Positions 1 to 7,693 of a stretch of 64,000 nucleotides of DNA are shown piece by piece. The notes below the pieces were generated by a model. The model did no database searches. It saw nothing but the letters and a program-made list of their open reading frames with translations, and was not told where the DNA came from. The stretch covers positions 124,001 to 188,000 of the forward strand of contig NZ_JANKMS010000003.1 in assembly GCF_024649945.1 (NCBI RefSeq). The letters are read 5' to 3'. Position numbers and translations under genes: made by a program. Each line of letters begins with the position of its first letter. Positions within the stretch are counted from its first letter, which is position 1. Origin of the DNA: Flavobacterium panacis (GTDB taxonomy: Bacteria; Bacteroidota; Bacteroidia; Flavobacteriales; Flavobacteriaceae).

Positions 1-1270
1 TGCAGCAAATAGTTCTGGAAACTCTAAAGCTGTTGCATTAGTGGTTTCTGTTCTAAGAAAATGGGTGTGGATAACTGGAATTTTTGGAACATGCATTGTT
101 ATAGTTTTTTCTGGATGGTTAAGCGAAATAACTTTTGGTAATAATTCTTACATCTTTTCTTTCATTCTCGTTTCTGTAACATTACTGATTAATCAATTAA
201 ATGTTGGACAATTAGCAATTCTACAAGGAATGCAAAAAACACAGTACATAGCCAAAGCTAGTATTGTTGGTAGTAGTCTGGGATTAGTAATGACATTCCC
301 CTTATATTACTTTTTAGGAAATGACGGTATTGTACCAGCAATGATTTTTGCTTCTCTTTTTTCATTTGTAACTTCTTTATCTTTTGCAAAAAAAATAAAG
401 ATTGAAAAAATTATTTTATCACGGAAATTAGTCTTTTCAGAAGGGAAAAACATGTTGAAGATGGGATTTTTGATTAGTTTAAGTGGACTTCTGGTTACTT
501 TAACAACTTATATTATTCAATTGTTTATTAATGATACCGGCGGAGTTGCTCAAGTAGGATTATTTACTTCGGGTTTTTCCATAATAAATTCTTATGTTGG
601 GTTAATTTTCACCGCTATGGCAACGGACTATTTTCCAAGACTTTCTGCAGTGTCGGACTCTAACGAGTTATGTAGAAAGACAATAAATCAACAAGCTGAA
701 ATTTCGATTTTAATTTTAGGTCCGATTATTTTGCTTTTTTTGCTTTTTATAAAACAAATTATTGTGGTATTATATTCGGATCAATTTGTTGCTATTGAAG
801 AAATGGTGAAGTGGTTAGCAATAGCAATCTTTTTTAAGGCGGCAGCTTGGTCTATCGGTTTTATATTGCTAGCAAAAGGAGAATCTAAAACTTTTTTTTG
901 GAATGATTTGATAGGCAATTTTTACATGCTTATTTTTGATTTAATCGCTTACCATTTTTGGGGATTGACTGGTTTAGGTGTTTCTTTCTTTGTAGGTTAT
1001 TTTGTGTATTTCTTACAGGTTTTTACACTTTGTAGAAGTAAGTATGAATTTTCATTTGATAATTCTTTTATAAAAATTTTTATCGTTCAATTTGTACTTT
1101 CTGTAACTGGTTTTCTATTTTTAAAATTTGGAGAAAAACCATTTAGTTATGTGATAAGCGTTATAATGCTTATTCTATCGATTTATTATTCATTTACAGA
1201 ATTAGATAAAAGATTAGATATTAAAAAAATTTTTAACGAATTTACTAAAGGTAGATTTAAACAAAAATAA
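1..1270 (+). CDS. Wzx-type polysaccharide flippase, 5' end outside window
   Basis: A multi-pass membrane protein of the MATE-like oligosaccharide flippase (Wzx/RfbX) superfamily, which moves undecaprenyl-linked repeat units across the inner membrane. The protein is almost entirely alternating hydrophobic segments with short charged loops, and about 420 residues are visible. The reading frame is open to the left edge (codons begin at base 2), so the GTG at 41 is internal and the true start lies outside the window. The next gene starts 2 bases after the stop, which implies co-transcription. Together with the EpsG-type polymerase at 2377 it makes the first block a Wzx/Wzy system. The family call rests on topology and context. 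The exact substrate cannot be told. Confidence 0.85.
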   Translation, partial: AANSSGNSKAVALVVSVLRKWVWITGIFGTCIVIVFSGWLSEITFGNNSYIFSFILVSVTLLINQLNVGQLAILQGMQKTQYIAKASIVGSSLGLVMTFPLYYFLGNDGIVPAMIFASLFSFVTSLSFAKKIKIEKIILSRKLVFSEGKNMLKMGFLISLSGLLVTLTTYIIQLFINDTGGVAQVGLFTSGFSIINSYVGLIFTAMATDYFPRLSAVSDSNELCRKTINQQAEISILILGPIILLFLLFIKQIIVVLYSDQFVAIEEMVKWLAIAIFFKAAAWSIGFILLAKGESKTFFWNDLIGNFYMLIFDLIAYHFWGLTGLGVSFFVGYFVYFLQVFTLCRSKYEFSFDNSFIKIFIVQFVLSVTGFLFLKFGEKPFSYVISVIMLILSIYYSFTELDKRLDIKKIFNEFTKGRFKQK

Positions 1271-1272
1271 TT

Positions 1273-2367
1273 ATGAGAATATTAATACCTGTTTTTGGAT
1301 TTGGAAAACAGGGAGGGTATAGAGTACTTTCCAATTTGGCAAATACATGGATTGAATTAGGACATGAAGTTACTTTTTTATCAATTAGCGATAGCGATTA
1401 CCCCAATTACCCTACAACTGCAAAAATTCTCTGGGTTGATAGGAAAGGCAAGTTTTTAGATGGTCCCAGAAATGAAATAAAAAGCAAATTCAAGTTTTTT
1501 CATGATATTATTTCATTATATAAAGGTTTGAAAGGTTTAAGAAAAGATGAATTTGATGTGGTTCTTGCCAATCAGTCGCATACTACATTTCCCGTTTATT
1601 TCGCTAAATTAAAAGCTTTGAGCGCATATTATATACAGGCAGATGAAGTTGGGACTCAATTAGCACTCGGAGGATACAAAAATTTTGTACTTTCTTTTTT
1701 ATCGAGAATAAGTTACTCTCTTGATTTTTTAAGAATTGTTAATGCTCCTTTATATTTAAATTATAAGTATATAAAAGCAAAAGATTACGTTTACCCAGCG
1801 ATGGATTTTGATATTTTTCATCCAGATGATGTGGAAAGAAAGGATTTGAGTAAGAAAAAAATTGTCATTGGATGTATTGGAAGAATAGCTGCATGGAAAG
1901 GTACTGATGATGTAATTGAAGCATTCAAATTGCTGAAATCCAGTAATTTTGATCTCGAATTAAAAATAGCATTTGGAAATGAAGAATTAGCAAATGTTGA
2001 TGATATTTCTATTATTTATCCTAAAAATGATCGCGAATTAGCAAGCTTTTATAAATCTTTAGATATACTTATTGCTCCAGGCAAAATTCAACTAGGAGCA
2101 GTTCATTATCCAGTTATAGAGGCAATGGCATGTGGAGTAGCAGTAATTACTACAGGATATTACCCAGCTAACGATGACAATTCCTGGATAGTAAAAATGA
2201 GTAGCCCTTCAGATATTGCAAACAAAATTAGAATGATTGAAAATGATAATCTTTATGATCAAAAACTAAAAAAAGCTTTGGAAGATGTCAAAGATCTTAA
2301 CTGGTACAACTCATCTATTAAAATGATTAATTGTTTTGAAAAAGCGATAAGCAATAAAAAGGTATAA
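1273..2367 (+). CDS. Glycosyltransferase, GT4-like (GT-B fold)
   Basis: A 364-residue soluble GT-B glycosyltransferase, presumably transferring one sugar of the O-unit at the inner face of the membrane. The N-terminal Rossmann domain opens with MRILIPVFGFGKQGG. The C-terminal domain carries a phosphate-loop-like GRIAAWKGTDD and the nucleotide-sugar segment ending IEAMACG. In most GT4 enzymes that segment begins with a glutamate eight residues before this one (E-x7-E). Here the first position is Gly (GAVHYPVIE), a departure from the family. It lies directly between the flippase and the polymerase. Donor and acceptor are unknown. Confidence 0.85.
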   Translation: MRILIPVFGFGKQGGYRVLSNLANTWIELGHEVTFLSISDSDYPNYPTTAKILWVDRKGKFLDGPRNEIKSKFKFFHDIISLYKGLKGLRKDEFDVVLANQSHTTFPVYFAKLKALSAYYIQADEVGTQLALGGYKNFVLSFLSRISYSLDFLRIVNAPLYLNYKYIKAKDYVYPAMDFDIFHPDDVERKDLSKKKIVIGCIGRIAAWKGTDDVIEAFKLLKSSNFDLELKIAFGNEELANVDDISIIYPKNDRELASFYKSLDILIAPGKIQLGAVHYPVIEAMACGVAVITTGYYPANDDNSWIVKMSSPSDIANKIRMIENDNLYDQKLKKALEDVKDLNWYNSSIKMINCFEKAISNKKV

Positions 2368-2376
2368 AAAAGTAAA

Positions 2377-3396
2377 ATGGTCTCTTTATTCTTTTTTATT
2401 TATTTTATTTTATTAGTAAATGTGATTTTTTTGCAAAAAACGAAGTTTGAAAATTCGTTTTTTGTTTTATCGGCAGTTTTGTTGTTTTTAATCGCCGGAT
2501 TTAGAAGCGATGATGTCACAAATGATTATACAGGTTATGTAGATTATTATAATGATATTATAAACCATTCTTTTTCCAGAGTTGAACCTTCATTTATTTA
2601 TATTACAGAATTTGTAAATTTTGCGTTTCATGATGTTTTATACTTATTTGTCGTATATGCCTTTTTAGGTGTTTTTTTTAAATATGTTGCCATAGCTAAT
2701 TTATCTGAATATAAATTACATTCTGCATTCATTTATTTTTGCAGTTTTTTTTTAATATTAGAAATGACTCAGATTAGAGCTGGCGTCGCGACAGGTTTGG
2801 TGTTGTTGTGTATCAAACCTATCAAGGAAAGAAAGATTTTACAATTTTTGTTTTTTGCTTTATTGGCTTTTTTTTTCCATTTTTCAGCATTATTCATTTT
2901 ATTGTTTTATTTTTTAAATGCAACTAAAATTAATAAGAAAGTCTATTTTGCTTTGATACCTCTTGGCTATTTAATGTACTTTCTTAATATTAATCTGTTT
3001 TTTTTCTTAGATTTTCTACAAATAGACCTTATTCAAATGAAATTTGAATCGTATGGCGCTGCTGATAATGATATTAATCTGTTTAATTGGGTATATTTAT
3101 CTAGAATTCTACTCGGTTTTTTTCTATTATGGAAAATTGATTTAATACAAGAAAGAAATGACTATGCGATTATATTAATAAAATTTTATTTCATTTCTCT
3201 TTTTGTTTTCTCAGCCTTTGCGACGATTCCAGGTATTAGTACTAGAATTAGTGAATTGTTATTAATAGTTGAGATTATATTAACCCCATGTTTGTTATAT
3301 GTTTTTAGAAATAAGGCTGTAGCTAATTTTGTAATATTTATTATAGGTCTTATACATTTGTGTTTTTCCATTTTTATTACAAAACTTTTATTATAA
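2377..3396 (+). CDS. EpsG-family polysaccharide polymerase (Wzy-like)
   Basis: A 339-residue integral membrane protein with about ten hydrophobic segments. The region FRSDDVTNDYTGYVDYY near residues 42-58 resembles the signature of the EpsG family, in which a conserved Arg-x-x-x-x-x-x-Asp-x-x-x-Tyr pattern precedes the second or third helix. EpsG proteins act as Wzy-type polymerases that join undecaprenyl-linked repeat units in the periplasm. It starts 9 bases after the preceding glycosyltransferase. Its position next to Wzx supports the polymerase assignment. Wzy proteins diverge fast, so the repeat-unit linkage cannot be predicted. Confidence 0.8.
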   Translation: MVSLFFFIYFILLVNVIFLQKTKFENSFFVLSAVLLFLIAGFRSDDVTNDYTGYVDYYNDIINHSFSRVEPSFIYITEFVNFAFHDVLYLFVVYAFLGVFFKYVAIANLSEYKLHSAFIYFCSFFLILEMTQIRAGVATGLVLLCIKPIKERKILQFLFFALLAFFFHFSALFILLFYFLNATKINKKVYFALIPLGYLMYFLNINLFFFLDFLQIDLIQMKFESYGAADNDINLFNWVYLSRILLGFFLLWKIDLIQERNDYAIILIKFYFISLFVFSAFATIPGISTRISELLLIVEIILTPCLLYVFRNKAVANFVIFIIGLIHLCFSIFITKLLL

Positions 3397-3428
3397 TATT
3401 TAAACATCAATATGTATACTTTTACAAA

Positions 3429-4313
3429 ATGAAAAAACCTGAAGTTTCAAATATAGCAGGCCTTATCATAACATACAATCCTGAAGAAGGGCTGTTAAAC
3501 TTGGTAAAGACAATTTATAATCAAGTTGGACTTGTTATAATAGTAGATAATTTTTCTGATAATATTTCGAGTAAGTTTATTGATTCAATTCAAATAGAAT
3601 ATCCATCAATTAAAGTGATTAGAAATAATCAAAATTTTGGAATTGCTAAGGCTTTAAATCAAGGATTAGAAGAAGCAAGATTTTCAGGAATTGATTATGT
3701 AATAACTTTTGATCAGGATTCAACTCCTTTTAATGATATTGTCTGCGTTATAAAAGAAGTCTATGATTCTTATCCTAATAAGGAAGAGCTTGGTGCTATT
3801 GGTGTAGGTTATGTTTCTAATGAAACTGATAAATCAAAAATTACAAATCCTAAAAAACTTTATTCTGAAAAAGATTATTTAATTACATCAGGATGTATGA
3901 TTGAGGTTGATACGTTTTTTAGAATAGGAGGTTTTAGAGAAGATTTTTTTATTGATAATGTCGATATAGAATATTCTTTAAGGTTAAAAAAGAATGGAAA
4001 AAAGTCATTAATCACAACAATACCAGGTATGGTACATAAGGCTGGCGATCCATTAAAAAAGAAGATTTGCGGGATTAATTTTACATCTTCAAATCATAGT
4101 AGTTTTCGAAGGTATTTTATGTCTAAAAACCATGTTATTGTTTCAAGAGATTATTTTTTTACAAATCCATATTTTATTTTAAAATTGAATTTTTTCTACA
4201 TTCTTTCAATCATTAAAATTATTTTGGTTGAAAAAGATCGGATATCAAAATTGAAAAGAAGTTATAAAGGCTTTAAAGATGCTTTCAAATATTCATTGTC
4301 AGCAAGTAAATAA
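3429..4313 (+). CDS. Glycosyltransferase family 2, probable rhamnosyltransferase
   Basis: A 294-residue GT-A enzyme. I start it at the ATG at 3429 (MKKPEVSN), because a longer reading from 3360 would overlap the end of the polymerase gene and add a Phe/Tyr-rich tail foreign to the family. It has a typical GT2 opening (GLIITYNPEEG), a VDNFSDN loop and the metal-binding motif FDQDS. FDQDS is characteristic of the RfbF/WbbL-type rhamnosyltransferase family, which fits the rmlC, rmlD and rmlA genes further down the same block. The C-terminal quarter is hydrophobic, consistent with membrane association. The rhamnose specificity is an inference from motif plus context. Confidence 0.82.
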   Translation: MKKPEVSNIAGLIITYNPEEGLLNLVKTIYNQVGLVIIVDNFSDNISSKFIDSIQIEYPSIKVIRNNQNFGIAKALNQGLEEARFSGIDYVITFDQDSTPFNDIVCVIKEVYDSYPNKEELGAIGVGYVSNETDKSKITNPKKLYSEKDYLITSGCMIEVDTFFRIGGFREDFFIDNVDIEYSLRLKKNGKKSLITTIPGMVHKAGDPLKKKICGINFTSSNHSSFRRYFMSKNHVIVSRDYFFTNPYFILKLNFFYILSIIKIILVEKDRISKLKRSYKGFKDAFKYSLSASK

Positions 4314-4329
4314 TTAAACAAAGGAATTG

Positions 4330-5163
4330 ATGTTAAATGATAAACTAGGATTTGTTTTTACAAATTTTAATAATGCTACTTACACTATTAATGCAATAAA
4401 ATCATTGCAGAATAAAATTAATGAAGAGAAAATTCATGTTGTTGTTGTTGACAATAATTCTGCAGAAGATGATATAATAGTATTAAAATCTTTTTGTGAA
4501 AATACTAACAATATCGAAGTCATTTTTAGTGGTCAAAATGTTGGCTATTTTAAGGGACTGAATATTGGGATCAAGCATCTTAGAGAAAATTATCGAGAGA
4601 TAAATTGTATGATTGTTGGGAATAATGATGTTCTTTTTCCTGAAAATTTTTATAAATCAATATTTGATAATACAAATTTGCTTTTAAAATATCCAGTAGT
4701 ATCGCCCGATATTATAACTAGTGATGGTTTTCACCAAAATCCACACGTAGTAGAAGGAATAAGTAAAATTAGAGAAGTATTTTATGATTTGTATCATTCA
4801 AATTATAATATTGCAAGAATAATCATAAAACTGGCTAAAGTCACTCACAAGATAACAAGAAGAAAAGATGAGGACAATTATGAAAAAGCAGGTGAAATTT
4901 ATCAGGGCTATGGGGCTTGTTATATTTTGACTCCTAAATTTTTTGATTTATTTGAAGAGCTTTATTCTCCTACTTTTTTGATGTATGAAGAATATTTTTT
5001 ATCGAAGCAATTGCTTGATAAAGGATATAAGGTGTTTTATGAGCCTTCAATAAGTTTAACCCATTTGATGCATGCATCTACAGATAAACTTCCAGGGAAA
5101 TTAAAATGGAAGTTCTCGAAACAATCTCATATTGAATATAGAAAAGATATTAAAATTATTTAA
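4330..5163 (+). CDS. Glycosyltransferase family 2
   Basis: A 277-residue GT-A glycosyltransferase. I use the ATG at 4330. The TTG immediately before it is a less likely start, and AAAGGAA just upstream could serve as a weak ribosome-binding site. The N-terminal half has the nucleotide-binding VFTNFNNATYT and VVVDNNSAEDD segments. The usual DxD position reads GNNDVLF, which retains a single Asp. The motif GACYILTP later in the chain is common in GT2 enzymes of O-antigen clusters. The stop codon is followed directly by the ATG of the amidotransferase gene at 5164. The transferred sugar is not predictable. Confidence 0.82.
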   Translation: MLNDKLGFVFTNFNNATYTINAIKSLQNKINEEKIHVVVVDNNSAEDDIIVLKSFCENTNNIEVIFSGQNVGYFKGLNIGIKHLRENYREINCMIVGNNDVLFPENFYKSIFDNTNLLLKYPVVSPDIITSDGFHQNPHVVEGISKIREVFYDLYHSNYNIARIIIKLAKVTHKITRRKDEDNYEKAGEIYQGYGACYILTPKFFDLFEELYSPTFLMYEEYFLSKQLLDKGYKVFYEPSISLTHLMHASTDKLPGKLKWKFSKQSHIEYRKDIKII

Positions 5164-6300
5164 ATGGAAACTAAATATCAAATTTGTACTAATTGTGTTA
5201 TGGACACATCAGATTCAAAAATAGTTTTTGATGATAAAGGAATGTGCGATCATTGTAATGATTTTTATACAAATGTAAAGCCAAATTGGCATACAGATGA
5301 AAAAGGTCGAGCTGAGATGCTGGAAGTGGTAGCTAAAATTAAGAAAGAAGGAGAAGGTAAAGACTTCGATTGTATCTTAGGAATGAGTGGTGGTGTTGAT
5401 AGTTCCTATCTTCTTCATCTAGCAGTAAAAGAATTGGGATTAAGACCGCTAGTTTTTCATGTTGATGGTGGATGGAATTCTGAATTGGCTGTTAACAATA
5501 TTCAAGTAATGATTGATAAATTGGGACTTGATTTATATACTGAAGTGATTAATTGGGAAGAAATGAAAGATTTTCAATTAGCATTTTTTAAATCTGGAGT
5601 ACCGCATATAGATATTCCACAAGATCATGCATTTGTGGCGACATTATATAATTTTGCTAATAAGTATAATATCAAATATATCTTAAATGGCGGAAATATA
5701 TCTACCGAATGCGTTCGAAATCCGATGGAGTATTTGTATTATGGCACAGATATGGCTCAAATTGGTGATATAAGAAAGCAGTTTGGCACGAATAAAATGG
5801 AAACCTATCCTTTTAGCCCAGTTTTAAAGCATAAATTCTATCTACGATATATTAAAGGTGTTAAGGTTGTTAAACCGTTAAATTATATGCCGTACGTTAA
5901 GGAGGATGCTTTGAAATTATTAGCAAAAGAGTATGGATGGACACCTTACCCGCAGAAACATTTTGAATCTCGATTCACTAAATTTTATGAAGGATATTGG
6001 TTACCAGAAAGATTTGGTTTTGATACTCGTAGAGTTCAATTTTCAAGTTTGATTTTAACTGGTCAAATGACTAGAGAAAATGCTTTGATTAATTTAGAAA
6101 AAACGGCCTATAACCCTGAGTTAATTGAAGAAGAATTTAAATATATTGCTACAAAATTAGGAATCACTGTAGAAGAATTACAAGGCTACTTTACCTCTGA
6201 TAAGAAGTTTTTTTGGGATTATAAAAATCAACTGTCAATGTTCAAGACAGGGGCTAAAGTTTTGAAATTTTTAGGAATAGAAAGATCAATTAAAAGATGA
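5164..6300 (+). CDS. N-acetyl sugar amidotransferase (WbpG-like)
   Basis: A 378-residue ATP-dependent amidotransferase of the WbpG/PseA-type family, which converts an N-acetyl group of a nucleotide sugar into an acetamidino group. The PP-loop pyrophosphatase motif SGGVDS is at residues 75-80. Two CxxC pairs (Cys8/Cys11 and Cys28/Cys31) at the N terminus look like a structural zinc site. It overlaps the next gene, a HisH homologue, by 4 bases (ATGA), and a HisF homologue follows. The three-gene set matches the WbpG-HisH2-HisF2 arrangement of Pseudomonas O-antigen clusters, where HisH/HisF supply ammonia from glutamine. The sugar substrate here is not evident, because the 2,3-diacetamido pathway genes that accompany wbpG in Pseudomonas are absent. 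Confidence 0.9.
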   Translation: METKYQICTNCVMDTSDSKIVFDDKGMCDHCNDFYTNVKPNWHTDEKGRAEMLEVVAKIKKEGEGKDFDCILGMSGGVDSSYLLHLAVKELGLRPLVFHVDGGWNSELAVNNIQVMIDKLGLDLYTEVINWEEMKDFQLAFFKSGVPHIDIPQDHAFVATLYNFANKYNIKYILNGGNISTECVRNPMEYLYYGTDMAQIGDIRKQFGTNKMETYPFSPVLKHKFYLRYIKGVKVVKPLNYMPYVKEDALKLLAKEYGWTPYPQKHFESRFTKFYEGYWLPERFGFDTRRVQFSSLILTGQMTRENALINLEKTAYNPELIEEEFKYIATKLGITVEELQGYFTSDKKFFWDYKNQLSMFKTGAKVLKFLGIERSIKR

Positions 6301-6911
6301 TAACAATAATTGATTACGGATCGGGAAATATAAAGGCAATAGCTAACATTTATGAAAAATTAAATGTAAAATATACTATCGCAACGAAACCAGAAGATGT
6401 AGTAGGAGCAAAAAAAATATTTCTACCTGGAGTTGGAGCTTTTGATGAAACTATTTCTAAATTAGATAGTACAGGTTTTAGAAAAATTTTGGATTTAGAA
6501 GTTCTACAAAACAAAGTTCCTATTATTGGTATTTGTGTTGGAATGCAAATTTTAGCTGAATCAAGTGAAGAAGGAACATTAAAAGGACTTGGTTATATAA
6601 AAGGTAAGGTTAAAAAGATTGATGCATCTATCTTGCAACACAAACCTAAATTACCTCATTTAGGTTGGAACACAATTACAATTAATAAAGAAAATAGTTT
6701 GCTTAAAGATATTGATCTAGATTTAGGATTTTATTTTTTGCATTCATTTTATTTTGAATGTCAGAATGCCGATGATGTTTTAACAACAACAACTTACGGA
6801 AAGGAATTTGCTTCTTCTGTAGTTCATGAAAATGTATATGGCATTCAATTTCATCCCGAAAAGAGTCACCAAAACGGAATTACTTTACTACATAATTTTG
6901 CTAAGTTATAA
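6297..6911 (+). CDS. HisH-like glutamine amidotransferase subunit
   Basis: A 204-residue class I glutamine amidotransferase similar to the glutaminase subunit of imidazole glycerol phosphate synthase. The catalytic triad is intact: Cys80 in GICVGMQ, and His186 and Glu188 in QFHPEKS. It releases ammonia from glutamine and passes it through the HisF barrel. It is tightly coupled to both neighbours, overlapping the amidotransferase gene by 4 bases and sharing one base with the HisF start (TAATG). This context, away from a histidine operon, points to ammonia supply for sugar amidination rather than histidine synthesis. In Pseudomonas the equivalent paralogue is called HisH2. Confidence 0.9.
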   Translation: MITIIDYGSGNIKAIANIYEKLNVKYTIATKPEDVVGAKKIFLPGVGAFDETISKLDSTGFRKILDLEVLQNKVPIIGICVGMQILAESSEEGTLKGLGYIKGKVKKIDASILQHKPKLPHLGWNTITINKENSLLKDIDLDLGFYFLHSFYFECQNADDVLTTTTYGKEFASSVVHENVYGIQFHPEKSHQNGITLLHNFAKL

Positions 6912-7678
6912 TGTTACGATCAAGAATTACACCCTGCCTTTTAGTGCATAATAAAGGATTGGTTAAGACCACAAATTTTAAGGATCCTAAATACGTTGGA
7001 GACCCTTTAAATGCTGTTAAGATTTTTAACGAAAAAGAAGTTGATGAATTAATTGTCCTAGACATTGATGCGACAATTGAAGGAAGGGGGCCAGATTTTG
7101 AGTTAATACAAAATTTAGCGATCGAATGTAGAATGCCTTTTTGTTATGGCGGTGGTGTAACAACTGTTGAACAAGCAAAAAAAATAATTAGTTTAGGTGC
7201 TGAAAAAGTAGCGCTGAGCGCAGCCGCAATTTATGATACTGAAATTCTTAAAAAAATTGCAAATGCAGTAGGGTCCCAAAGCGTTGTTGTTGTGATAGAT
7301 GTAAAAAAGAAAAAACTATTTGGGGGCTATGAAATAGTAACCCACAATGGAAAAAAAACTGCATCTGTTAAACTTGCTGATTTTTTAGAAACATTAAACC
7401 AAATTGGTATTGGTGAACTTGTAGTTAATTCTGTAGATAATGACGGGAAAATGCAAGGTCTAGATTTTAAATTGTTTGATTTCGTGCGCGATCAAACTGA
7501 AATGCCAATGACTATTTTAGGTGGAGTTGGAACTTTGGAGCACATTAAAGAAGCGATATCACGATATAAAACCATTGGAGTTTCGGCTGGAAGTTTTTTT
7601 GTCTTTAAAGGAAAGTATAGAGCCGTATTAATTAGCTATCCAAAATTTGAGGAAAGAAAGCTTTTGTATCAATTATAA
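6911..7678 (+). CDS. HisF-like cyclase subunit paralogue, catalytic Asp11 lost
   Basis: A 255-residue (beta-alpha)8 barrel protein homologous to HisF. Numbering matches Thermotoga HisF closely at the N terminus. The catalytic Asp11 of the cyclase is replaced by leucine (PCLLV instead of the usual CLDV), while Asp130 remains in VVIDVK. Residues that form the ammonia gate in the model enzyme are kept: Arg5, Glu46, Lys99 and a Glu near 169. The pattern suggests that the barrel still channels ammonia from HisH but no longer makes imidazole glycerol phosphate, which fits service to the neighbouring sugar amidotransferase. It follows hisH with a one-base overlap. Confidence 0.9.
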   Translation: MLRSRITPCLLVHNKGLVKTTNFKDPKYVGDPLNAVKIFNEKEVDELIVLDIDATIEGRGPDFELIQNLAIECRMPFCYGGGVTTVEQAKKIISLGAEKVALSAAAIYDTEILKKIANAVGSQSVVVVIDVKKKKLFGGYEIVTHNGKKTASVKLADFLETLNQIGIGELVVNSVDNDGKMQGLDFKLFDFVRDQTEMPMTILGGVGTLEHIKEAISRYKTIGVSAGSFFVFKGKYRAVLISYPKFEERKLLYQL

Positions 7679-7693
7679 AAATAAAATTATTTA

